The notes beneath the pieces were generated by a model. That model was not told where the DNA came from and did not search any database. It was given only the letters and a program-made list of their open reading frames with translations. Both the position numbers and the translations under genes were made by a program. Shown here in pieces: positions 32,796 through 40,366 of a stretch of 64,000 bases of DNA. This DNA comes from Microbacterium sp. Leaf320 (GTDB lineage: Bacteria; Actinomycetota; Actinomycetes; Actinomycetales; Microbacteriaceae). The stretch spans positions 398,539 through 462,538 of the forward strand of contig NZ_LMOD01000002.1 of assembly GCF_001423485.1 (NCBI RefSeq). The letters are read 5' to 3'. Numbering within the stretch: position 1 is the first letter of the stretch; every line of letters begins with the position of its first letter.

Positions 32796-34169
32796 TCACC
32801 CCACCCGGGGCATGACCCGAGGAGCGAGCACCGCCGCGGCGAGCGCGATGATCCCGGCGAAGGCGAATACCGCGATGAACGGGTCTCCCGCCGCGGCCAG
32901 CCCGGCGAACAGCACGCCCGTGACCGCGAGCGCCAGCGCACTCCCGAACGAGTCGGCCACCGTCATGGCCGCACTGTTGAAGCCCTGGTTCTCGGGCGCC
33001 GACATCTCGAGGGTCAGAGCGCTGGTCCGCGGACTCATCAGCCCCATGCCCGCCCCTGCGACGATCCACGCGACGATGATGACGACGACCGGTGCGGTGA
33101 GCACCGCTGCGGCGAGCGCGAGCACGACTCCCGCGACGACGAGGAGCGTGCCGATCCGCACGGCCGTGACGCTCGAGAGGCGCACGCCCATGCGCCCCTG
33201 CAGGGTGGCGGCGGCCGACCACGCGAGGGCACCGCCGGTGAGGGAGAGCCCCGCGATGGTCGGCGACACCTCGTATCGATCGGTCAGCAGATACGGGATG
33301 TACACCTGGGCGCCGAAGAACCCCGCGGCGGCGAGTCCGCGCACGAGCAGCACCGAGGGCAGACCGCGTCGGGCACGCAGGGTTCCCGTGGGCAGCAGCG
33401 CCCGGACCGCGACGAGCGCCACGACGACTGCTGCCGCCGCGAGCACGGGGCCGACGCCGGGGACGTCGCCGACGAGATTCAGTCCGAGCACCGCGACCGC
33501 GGCGAGCACCGACCATCCCAGCCGACCGAACGCCCAGGGGATCGTGGCATCGCCGTCGCCCGAGAGTCCGCGGAGCGCGGGGACGACCATCAGCAGGGCG
33601 GGGACCACGAGGAAGACAACGCCGAGGAACACCCAGTGCCAGCTCCACAGCTCTGTGACGGCCCCGGCGACGGTCGGCCCGACGAGCGACGGCACGACCC
33701 AGGCGGCGGCGAAACCGGCGAAGATCGCGGGATGCAGCTCGCGCGGGTAGACCCGGGCGACGACCACGTACAGCGCCACCATCAGCCCGCCGTTGCCGAG
33801 GCCCTGGGCGAAGCGCCCGGCGACGAGCACCTCCATGGTCGGTGCGAGGCCTGCGACGAGGAGTCCGACGACGAACAGCGCCACCGACGCGTAGAGCGGG
33901 GCGACGGGTCCGCGGCGATCGGCCCAGTTGCCCGCCACGACCATGCCGATCACCCCGGTGGCGAGCGGCCCCGCGAAGGCGAGCGCATACAGACGGTCAC
34001 CGTCGAGGTCGGCGCTCACCGCCGGCATCACCGTGGTGACGGCGAGGGATTCGAACGCCCCGAGGAACACGAGGGCGCAGGCGCCGATCGTGATCCAGAG
34101 GTAGGCGCCGCTCATGATGCCGGGGGCGGCGACCTTCGCGGTCTGCGCCCCACCCGTGTCGATGGTCAT
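32796..34169 (-). CDS. MFS multidrug-type transporter
   Basis: 457 aa from ATG 34169. Fourteen or so hydrophobic segments begin at about residue 24; the MFS loop after helix 2 is GNWADRRGPVAPLY and helix 5 carries GFAAAWVVPSLVGPTVAGAV. It resembles drug-efflux DHA-type transporters. ATG 34169 is preferred over GTG 34175 because the promoter -10 ends 7 bp before it. Upstream lies a MerR/SoxR-type promoter, so expression is probably induced by redox-active compounds or drugs. Confidence 0.9.
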   Translation of the reverse strand: MTIDTGGAQTAKVAAPGIMSGAYLWITIGACALVFLGAFESLAVTTVMPAVSADLDGDRLYALAFAGPLATGVIGMVVAGNWADRRGPVAPLYASVALFVVGLLVAGLAPTMEVLVAGRFAQGLGNGGLMVALYVVVARVYPRELHPAIFAGFAAAWVVPSLVGPTVAGAVTELWSWHWVFLGVVFLVVPALLMVVPALRGLSGDGDATIPWAFGRLGWSVLAAVAVLGLNLVGDVPGVGPVLAAAAVVVALVAVRALLPTGTLRARRGLPSVLLVRGLAAAGFFGAQVYIPYLLTDRYEVSPTIAGLSLTGGALAWSAAATLQGRMGVRLSSVTAVRIGTLLVVAGVVLALAAAVLTAPVVVIIVAWIVAGAGMGLMSPRTSALTLEMSAPENQGFNSAAMTVADSFGSALALAVTGVLFAGLAAAGDPFIAVFAFAGIIALAAAVLAPRVMPRVG

Positions 34170-34176
34170 AAGCACG

Positions 34177-34207
34177 ACCGTAGAACCTCAACAAAGGTTG
34201 AGGTCAA
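34177..34207 (-). promoter_or_regulatory. MerR/SoxR-type promoter with a 19-bp spacer
   Basis: On the minus strand TTGACC (34202-34207) and TACGGT (34177-34182) are separated by 19 bp, the overlong spacing used by MerR-family activators. The spacer holds the perfect dyad ACCTCAAC/GTTGAGGT (34185-34204), close to the CCTCAA..TTGAGG SoxR box. No merR-family gene is in the window. Confidence 0.75.
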
Positions 34208-34251
34208 GCGGGATCAGCGGGTGCGCCGGGAAGGAGATCACCCCGCGGGCG

Positions 34252-35028
34252 TCAGCCCCACGCGCCTTCGCCTTCAGGATCGCAGGCGAAGATCGCGTCC
34301 TCGATCGCCTGCGCCGCGGCATCACGCTCGTCTTCCGGCGGATCCTCGCCCGTGATCACCAGCTGCAGCGTCTCGTCGGATATGTCCGACGCGTAGAGCT
34401 CTTCACCGATGCAGGGGTAGAAGTCCGGCATGTCGTCGTAGTTGGTGATGCCTTCCGACTGAAAGGTCTGCTCGACCTGCAGCGCGATCTCCTCCGGCGC
34501 GGGCCGGTCGCCGCCCGCACCGGCCGAGGGCGATGACGGCGCGGGCTGCGTCGTGGGGGCCGACGGCGCGGGGTCGGCAGGGCCCGCCGAGCCGCCGGGG
34601 CCCGCGAGGGTCGCAGCGACGATGACGAGGGTTACCACGGTGCCGACCACCCCGCCCACGATCGAGAGGATCATCCCGACGATCGACGGCCACTTCGCGG
34701 CGTTGCGCGCGAACACCCCGATCAGCGAGACCACGAAACCAGCGACCAGAGCGATCAGGCCGATGACGAAGGTCAACGGGATGCAGGCGAGGACCGTACC
34801 CACGACGGCGAGCCCGAGTCCGACGAAGCCGAGCACCGGTGCGACGCGCGTGGCCGACTCGGGACGACCGATCTCAGCGCTTTCGTAGCCGGTCATATGG
34901 TGCGGTGTCACCTGCCCCGTGGGGGCGACGGTCGCGTCACCAGGGGCGAGGTGCTCTGTCCAACGCGCGCCATCCCACCACCGCTGGCGTCCTGACCCGT
35001 CGTCGTACCATCCGGCCGGCATGCTCAT
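34252..35028 (-). CDS. DUF2510 membrane protein with a DUF732-like tail
   Basis: 258 aa from ATG 35028, with a GGGGGA ribosome site. DUF2510 at residues 3-30 (PAGWYDDGSGRQRWWDGARW), then membrane helices at about 66-90 and 95-135, a Pro/Ser/Ala linker and an acidic extracytoplasmic tail with two Cys (DFYPCIGEEL, IFACDPEGEG) that may form a disulfide. Function unknown; the layout is common in actinobacteria. Confidence 0.85.
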   Translation of the reverse strand: MSMPAGWYDDGSGRQRWWDGARWTEHLAPGDATVAPTGQVTPHHMTGYESAEIGRPESATRVAPVLGFVGLGLAVVGTVLACIPLTFVIGLIALVAGFVVSLIGVFARNAAKWPSIVGMILSIVGGVVGTVVTLVIVAATLAGPGGSAGPADPAPSAPTTQPAPSSPSAGAGGDRPAPEEIALQVEQTFQSEGITNYDDMPDFYPCIGEELYASDISDETLQLVITGEDPPEDERDAAAQAIEDAIFACDPEGEGAWG

Positions 35029-35154
35029 GAGTCCCCCTCGTCGATCCACGCCATACCAGGATGCCAGACGCGCGCGATCGCCCCCCCGACTGCCGATCTC
35101 ACGACCCCGCGTTTGCAGACGCCGGGTCGGCGCATCGGTGTCAGCGAGTGCGCG

Positions 35155-36264
35155 TCAGCGGACCGGAAGGAAGTGCGTCGGCGTCGGCGCCTGGGCGGTA
35201 TGACGGATGCCGAGCGGCGCCCCCGTGCGCTCATCGAGGTCGAGCAGTGCGACGGTGTCGGAGCGCTGTCCGGCGACCAAGAGCTTTCCCTGGTGCACGA
35301 GGTGATGCCGCGGCCAGTCGACGCCGGAGTCGGCGAGCGCGATCGGCTCGAGGCTCTCTCCTCCGCCCCGCACGCGCAGGGCCGCGATCGTGTTGCTGCC
35401 GCGGAGTGCCGTGTAGAGGAACTGCGCATCGCGCGTGCGGGCGAGCTCGGCGGGGAAGTCCACGCCGATCTCCGCGATCGGGCTCGCCAGCACCGACGAC
35501 GCCACCCCCCACGTGCCGTCTCGGCTCGCGGCGAGCGTGAACACCTCGCACGAGTACTCGGTGACGACGTGCAGGTGACCGCTGGGGTGCACGACCATGT
35601 GGCGGGGGCCGGTGCCGAGCGGCAGCACGACCTCGTGATCGAGAGCGAGGCCGCCCGCGGTCTGGCGCCAGATCCGCACGAGGTCGAAGCCCAGGTCGGT
35701 CGTGGCGATGCGCCCGTCGGGCAGGAACGCCGAGGCGTGCGCATGCGAGACGCGCGCCTCGCCGTCTGCCGTGAGCTCGCCGGAGTAGGGGTCGGATGCC
35801 GCGGCTGCGACCCCCGCGGGCGGCGCCGTCTCGATCGGCTCGCCGAGGAGCGCCGCGCGCAGCTCGGCGGCCTTGTTCACGGCATCCGGGATGAGGTGCC
35901 CCTGGGCGTCGATGCCGATGCGGACGACCCGTCCGTCGCCGTAGCAGCTCGCGATCAGCCACGATCCGCTGGGGGAGACCGCCACATGGCAGACGGAGTC
36001 GCCCGCCTCGACGGGTTCCCCCAGCGGCCGCAGCGTCGATTCACCGCTCCGCGAGAACGCCTGCACCGCGGCATCCCCCTCGAGCGCCGCGTAGACGACG
36101 TCGAGGGACGGATGCTGCGCCAGCCACGAGGGCGACGGGGTCTTCGTGACCGCGCCTCGGTACTCGAGGGCGGTCTGCCTGTCGGCGTCGCCCGCCAGCA
36201 GGCCGATGCCGTCGGCAGAGCCCTCCATCGCGGAGCCGTATCCGCCGAGCCAGAACCGGGTCAT
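35155..36264 (-). CDS. Lactonase family protein (6-phosphogluconolactonase-like beta-propeller)
   Basis: 369 aa. Repeating beta-propeller blades with the family phrases VSPSGSWLIASCYGDGRVVR, VSHAHASAFLPDGRIATTDL, GTGPRHMVVHPSGHLHVVTE and DWPRHHLVHQGKLLVAGQ, matching Pgl/YbhE lactonases. YbhE hydrolyses 6-phosphogluconolactone in the pentose phosphate pathway. Starts 7 bp after purA stops, so the two are probably cotranscribed. Confidence 0.88.
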   Translation of the reverse strand: MTRFWLGGYGSAMEGSADGIGLLAGDADRQTALEYRGAVTKTPSPSWLAQHPSLDVVYAALEGDAAVQAFSRSGESTLRPLGEPVEAGDSVCHVAVSPSGSWLIASCYGDGRVVRIGIDAQGHLIPDAVNKAAELRAALLGEPIETAPPAGVAAAASDPYSGELTADGEARVSHAHASAFLPDGRIATTDLGFDLVRIWRQTAGGLALDHEVVLPLGTGPRHMVVHPSGHLHVVTEYSCEVFTLAASRDGTWGVASSVLASPIAEIGVDFPAELARTRDAQFLYTALRGSNTIAALRVRGGGESLEPIALADSGVDWPRHHLVHQGKLLVAGQRSDTVALLDLDERTGAPLGIRHTAQAPTPTHFLPVR

Positions 36265-36271
36265 GTCAGCC

Positions 36272-37558
36272 TCAGTCGAGCAGGTCGTGACGCACGATGA
36301 CCTGGTCGCGCTCGGGGCCGACGCCGATGACGGAGATGCGCGTATTGCTCATGCCCTCGAGCGCGATGACGTAGTCCTGCGCGTTCTTCGGCAGGTCGTC
36401 GAACGTGCGTGCGGTCGAGATGTCCTCGCTCCACCCCGGGAAGTACTCGAGGATCGGCGTCGCGTGGTGGAAGTCGGTCTGGTTGACCGGCACCTCGTCG
36501 AAGCGCCGACCGTCGACGTCGTATGCGACGCAGACGGGGATCTGCTCGAGTCCGGTGAGGATGTCGAGCTTGGTGAGGACGAGATCGGTGATGCCGTTCA
36601 CACGCGTCGCGTAGCGGGTGATCGGGGCGTCGTACCAGCCGACCCGGCGCGGACGGCCCGTGGTGGTGCCGAACTCGAAGCCGCGCGACCGCAGCCACTC
36701 GCCCTGCTCGTCGAACAGCTCGGTGGGGAACGGACCGGAGCCGACACGGGTCGTGTAGGCCTTCACGATGCCGACGATGCGGTCGAGCGCTCCGGGGCCG
36801 ACGCCCGATCCGGTGGACGCGCCGCCCGCCGTGGCCGACGACGACGTGACGAACGGGTAGGTGCCGTGGTCGACGTCGAGCATGGTGGCCTGACCGCCCT
36901 CGAACACGACCACCTCGTCGCGGCGCAGGGCCTCGTCGAGCAGGTATCCCGTGTCGGCGACCATCGGCCGCAGGCGCTCGGCGTACGAGAGCAGGTCTTC
37001 GACGACCTCGTCGGCGGTGATCGCGCGACGGTTGAAGATCTTCACCAGCAGGTGGTTCTTCTGGTCGAGGGCGCCTTCGACCTTCTGGCGCAGGATGTTC
37101 TCGTCGAAGAGGTCCTGCACGCGGATGCCGACGCGGTTGATCTTGTCGGCGTAGGCGGGGCCGATGCCACGGCCGGTCGTGCCGATCATGCGCTTGCCGA
37201 GGAAGCGCTCGGTGACCTTGTCGAGAGTGCGGTGGTACTGGGTGATGATGTGCGCGTTGGCGCTCACCTTCAGACGGGAGACGTCGATGCCACGGCCGCC
37301 GAGCGCCTCGAGCTCGCTGAAGAGCACCTCGAGGTCGATCACGACGCCGTTGCCGATCACCGGCGTGACGCCCGGCGACAGGATGCCGGACGGCAGCAGG
37401 TGCAGTGCGTACTTCTCATTGCCGACCACGACGGTGTGGCCCGCGTTGTTGCCGCCGTTGAACTTGACGACCCAGTCGGTGCGCTCGCCGAGCAGGTCGG
37501 TGGCCTTGCCCTTGCCCTCATCGCCCCACTGGACGCCGACGATAACGATTCCTGGCAT
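36272..37558 (-). CDS. purA: Adenylosuccinate synthetase
   Basis: 428 aa from ATG 37558, the usual length. Hallmarks: [16 protein letters not shown] at the N-terminus (GTP loop, catalytic Asp), [10 protein letters not shown] with catalytic His, [27 protein letters not shown] region and [20 protein letters not shown]. It joins IMP and aspartate using GTP, the first committed step to AMP. The longer open frame upstream is the repeat-containing intergenic DNA. Confidence 0.97.
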   Translation of the reverse strand: MPGIVIVGVQWGDEGKGKATDLLGERTDWVVKFNGGNNAGHTVVVGNEKYALHLLPSGILSPGVTPVIGNGVVIDLEVLFSELEALGGRGIDVSRLKVSANAHIITQYHRTLDKVTERFLGKRMIGTTGRGIGPAYADKINRVGIRVQDLFDENILRQKVEGALDQKNHLLVKIFNRRAITADEVVEDLLSYAERLRPMVADTGYLLDEALRRDEVVVFEGGQATMLDVDHGTYPFVTSSSATAGGASTGSGVGPGALDRIVGIVKAYTTRVGSGPFPTELFDEQGEWLRSRGFEFGTTTGRPRRVGWYDAPITRYATRVNGITDLVLTKLDILTGLEQIPVCVAYDVDGRRFDEVPVNQTDFHHATPILEYFPGWSEDISTARTFDDLPKNAQDYVIALEGMSNTRISVIGVGPERDQVIVRHDLLD

Positions 37559-37962
37559 GGGTATCCCCCTTGCTTTCGCCGGGTTTGCACCGGCTGATGA
37601 GCTGGCCCTTGTCGGGCGACTCCATCCTACCGAAGGGCTGTTTCGCGGCCGTTTCGGGCTGTGGAGCGGCGACCTCCGGGGATGCTCACCCGACGGGCGC
37701 TGGGTCCGGGCGCCGGGTCCGGCGCTGGGCCCGGCGCTGGGCCCGGTGCTGCGACCCGATGCCGATCCCCGGGGCACGGGGTGTGCGTCTGCAGGACCGA
37801 TGCACGGTTGCAGGACGAAAGCCTGCGCCTCCTCCTGCAACCGTGCTCACGTCCTGCGGATGGACCCTGCCGAGCGGAGACGACGGACAGCTGACAGAAA
37901 AGCGTCGGATGCTGTCGTTCCGGCGCATCGCCGATGTCGGTGGCCGGTGCCAGGATCGAAGG
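37559..37962. other. Intergenic region upstream of purA
   Basis: 404 bp between the divergent purA and EamA genes. Apart from the 67-bp element at 37791-37857 there is a run of GGGCGCTGGG-type GC-rich repeats at about 37697-37750. No gene is visible. Confidence 0.5.
37791..37857. repeat. 67-bp nested inverted-repeat element, copy B
   Basis: Same plan as copy A: GCAGGAC (7), 4 free, GCACGGTTGCAGGA continuous (14), a 17-base loop, TCCTGCAACCGTGC (14), 4 free, GTCCTGC (7). Where copy A has an unpaired 3x3 internal loop, copy B has GGT paired with ACC. Aligned without gaps the two copies match at 48 of 67 bases by my count, mostly in the arms. Confidence 0.9.
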
Positions 37963-38898
37963 ATGCCGAAGACCGGTCGCGTGCAGCGCGACGACAGCCT
38001 GAATCCCGCTAAGCCCCGCACGCAGGGGCCGCTCGTGCTCGTCGCCGCCCTCGTGACGGTCGTGCTGTGGGCGTCGGCGTTCATCGGCATCCGCGGTGCG
38101 GGTCCGCACTTCGACCCCGGCGCACTCGCACTGCTGCGCATGGCGGTGGGCAGCGCCGTGCTCGCGATCATCGCGGTGCGGCACGGCATCCGTCTTCCCG
38201 AGCGCCGCCACTGGTGGCTCGTCGCGGTGTGGGGAGTGGGCTGGTTCTGCGTCTACAACCTCGCGCTGAACGCCGCCGAGCGCACCCTCGATGCGGGCAC
38301 GGCGGCGATGGTCGTGAACCTCGCACCCCTCATGGTGGTGATCTTCAGCGGACTGTTCCTGCGCGAGGGCTTTCCCAAGCCGCTCATCATCGGAGCCCCG
38401 ATCGCGTTCCTCGGCGTGGTGCTGATCGGCATGAACTCGTCCACCAGCGAAGGGCCCGACATCACGGGGCTGCTGCTCGCGCTGCTCGCGGCCGTGATGT
38501 ACGCGGGCTGCACGCTGCTGCAGAAGCATCTGCTGAGCGCCGGGTCCGACGCCACGACCCTCACCTTCCTCGGTGCCGTCGCGGGCACCGTCGCGCTGCT
38601 CCCGTGGACGGGCAGTCTGATCGGCGCGCTGCAGACCGCTCCTCTCGACTCGACGCTGTGGGTCATCTACCTCGGCATCTTCCCGACGGCGATCGCGTTC
38701 ACCACCTGGGCGTACGTGTTGCAGCGCAGCACCGCCGGGCAGACGTCGGCCACGACCTACGTCGTTCCTGCGATCGCGATCCTGATGTCGTGGGCGATCC
38801 TCGGGGAGGTGCCGACGCTGCTGATGTTCGTCGGCGGCGCGCTGTGCCTGCTCGGCGTGCTCGTCACCCGGATGCGGTGGGGCCGCCGCGCGCGCTGA
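37963..38898 (+). CDS. EamA/DMT superfamily permease
   Basis: 311 aa from ATG 37963; the long open frame before it is intergenic. Ten membrane helices in two EamA repeats (VTVVLWASAFIGIRGAGPHF; YAGCTLLQKHLLSAGSDATT; PTAIAFTTWAYVLQRSTAGQ). Members export amino acids or metabolites; substrate unknown. Convergent with the MscS gene. Confidence 0.92.
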   Translation: MPKTGRVQRDDSLNPAKPRTQGPLVLVAALVTVVLWASAFIGIRGAGPHFDPGALALLRMAVGSAVLAIIAVRHGIRLPERRHWWLVAVWGVGWFCVYNLALNAAERTLDAGTAAMVVNLAPLMVVIFSGLFLREGFPKPLIIGAPIAFLGVVLIGMNSSTSEGPDITGLLLALLAAVMYAGCTLLQKHLLSAGSDATTLTFLGAVAGTVALLPWTGSLIGALQTAPLDSTLWVIYLGIFPTAIAFTTWAYVLQRSTAGQTSATTYVVPAIAILMSWAILGEVPTLLMFVGGALCLLGVLVTRMRWGRRAR

Positions 38899-38919
38899 CC
38901 CAGGCGGGCTGAGCAAACC

Positions 38920-40365
38920 TCAGCGCGGCGACACCGACCGGCGCTGACGGATCGAGCCGCGCTGCGCCTCGACGCTCGCGAGCATGTCACCCGCGAGCTT
39001 GCGTTTGAGTTCGAGCGACTCCCCGATCTCGGCGGCGAGCCTCGGGCGCGTGCGGATCAGCTCGTCGATCGTCGCGAGCGGCAGCACGACGACGGTCAGG
39101 ATCTCGCCCGCGACCGTCACGGCCTGAGTGCGCTCGCGGGTGAGCGCGGTCTGACCGATCAGGTCGCCCTTCTCTGCGCTCGCGAACTCGATGCGTCCGC
39201 CGTCGACCTCGATCGCGAGCACCGCTCTGCCCGATACGACCACCCGCACCTCGTCGGGAACGACACCGCTCGCGAGCACGACCTCGCCGACGCCGTAGCG
39301 CTCGAGGTGGGAAGCCTGCGTCATCGCTTCGAGATCGTCGTCGTGCAGATGCAGCGTGCCGGCGATCTCGGCGAGCGCCTCGGCGAGGCGGCCGGGCTCG
39401 GCGATCGGGTCGGTCGCATCGCCGTCGAGCGCGAATCCACGCCGCCGTGCGGCGTACCAGACCCACGACAGGTACATCGAGAGGGCGCGTCCGGCATCCG
39501 CGGGCCCCGCGACCGGAATCGAAACGCCGTACGCCCCGCCTCCGGAGTAGCTGACGGAGGCGCGCTCCCGATCGGCGAGCATCGGCAGGGCGTCGGCCAC
39601 CTCGACGAGCAGCGCCATGACCTCGTGCGGCGGGTCATCGGTCGCGAACTTCACGTCGGTGGATGCCGAGTACGGACCGTCGGGCTCGGAGAGGTTTGTG
39701 AACGACGCACCCGAGAGACTCGAGTTCGGGACGATCTGGATGCCGGAGCCCGTGTCGATGTGCACGGCACGCCAGTTCACCTCGACCACGCGCCCCTTGA
39801 CGCCTGCCGCATCGAGGAAGTCACCGATCTTGAACGGCTGCTCGAACAGCAGCAGCAGGCCGGAGACGACGCCACCGACCGCGTTCTGCAGCGCGAGGCC
39901 GATCACGATCGACCCGACACCGAGAGCGGTGAACAGGCCGCCCACGTCGGCATCCCACACCCACGAGAACAGCAGCGCGAGACCGAGGGCCACGAGCACG
40001 AGACGGGCGATCTCGACGAAGATCGTCGGGATCCGCTTGCGCCACGAGTCTTCGGCGGCGTTCGCGAACAGGGCGACGTTGAACGACGACAGGAGCAGCA
40101 GGATGACGAGGAAGCCGAAGATCGTCGCGGCGACGCGTGTCCAGACCTGGTCGGCGGGCGACTGGATCGCGAAGGCCAGCAGCGCGAACAGCGCGCCGAC
40201 CGGGATCACCCCGTTGCGCAGCAGACGCAGGGGTCCCGCGAGCGGGTTGTTGTGACGGCGGAGCCCGTTGATCAGCTCGGTGAGGACGACGAGCAGCACC
40301 GGCACGCCGACCGCGAGGGCGATGACCCACCAGCCCCACCCGTCGCGGAACGCGTCGTCGAGCAT
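38920..40365 (-). CDS. MscS-type channel with a C-terminal cyclic-nucleotide-binding domain
   Basis: 481 aa. Membrane helices at about 11-33, 51-69, 78-101, 116-137 and the pore helix 143-172 (VGSIVIGLALQNAVGGVVSG); beta domain with PFKIGDFLDAAGVKGRVVEV and the PNSSL loop; mixed alpha/beta domain to about 320; then a CAP-type cNMP domain at about 345-455 (LERYGVGEVVLASG, GRAVLAIE, EKGDLIGQTALTRERTQAVT). In the phosphate-binding cassette the usual Glu is Gln405, while Arg412-Thr413 remain. Such bCNG channels are gated by cyclic nucleotide. One base separates it from the cyclase-family gene upstream. Confidence 0.9.
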   Translation of the reverse strand: MLDDAFRDGWGWWVIALAVGVPVLLVVLTELINGLRRHNNPLAGPLRLLRNGVIPVGALFALLAFAIQSPADQVWTRVAATIFGFLVILLLLSSFNVALFANAAEDSWRKRIPTIFVEIARLVLVALGLALLFSWVWDADVGGLFTALGVGSIVIGLALQNAVGGVVSGLLLLFEQPFKIGDFLDAAGVKGRVVEVNWRAVHIDTGSGIQIVPNSSLSGASFTNLSEPDGPYSASTDVKFATDDPPHEVMALLVEVADALPMLADRERASVSYSGGGAYGVSIPVAGPADAGRALSMYLSWVWYAARRRGFALDGDATDPIAEPGRLAEALAEIAGTLHLHDDDLEAMTQASHLERYGVGEVVLASGVVPDEVRVVVSGRAVLAIEVDGGRIEFASAEKGDLIGQTALTRERTQAVTVAGEILTVVVLPLATIDELIRTRPRLAAEIGESLELKRKLAGDMLASVEAQRGSIRQRRSVSPR

Positions 40366-40366
40366 G

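Noticed and set aside
30869..34355. Two long plus-strand frames (648 and 691 codons)
   Set aside because: They run antisense through the oxidoreductase and MFS genes and across the repeat region.
37559..37962. Riboswitch upstream of purA
   Set aside because: No purine-riboswitch core is visible; the structure present is the duplicated 67-bp element, also found far from purine genes.
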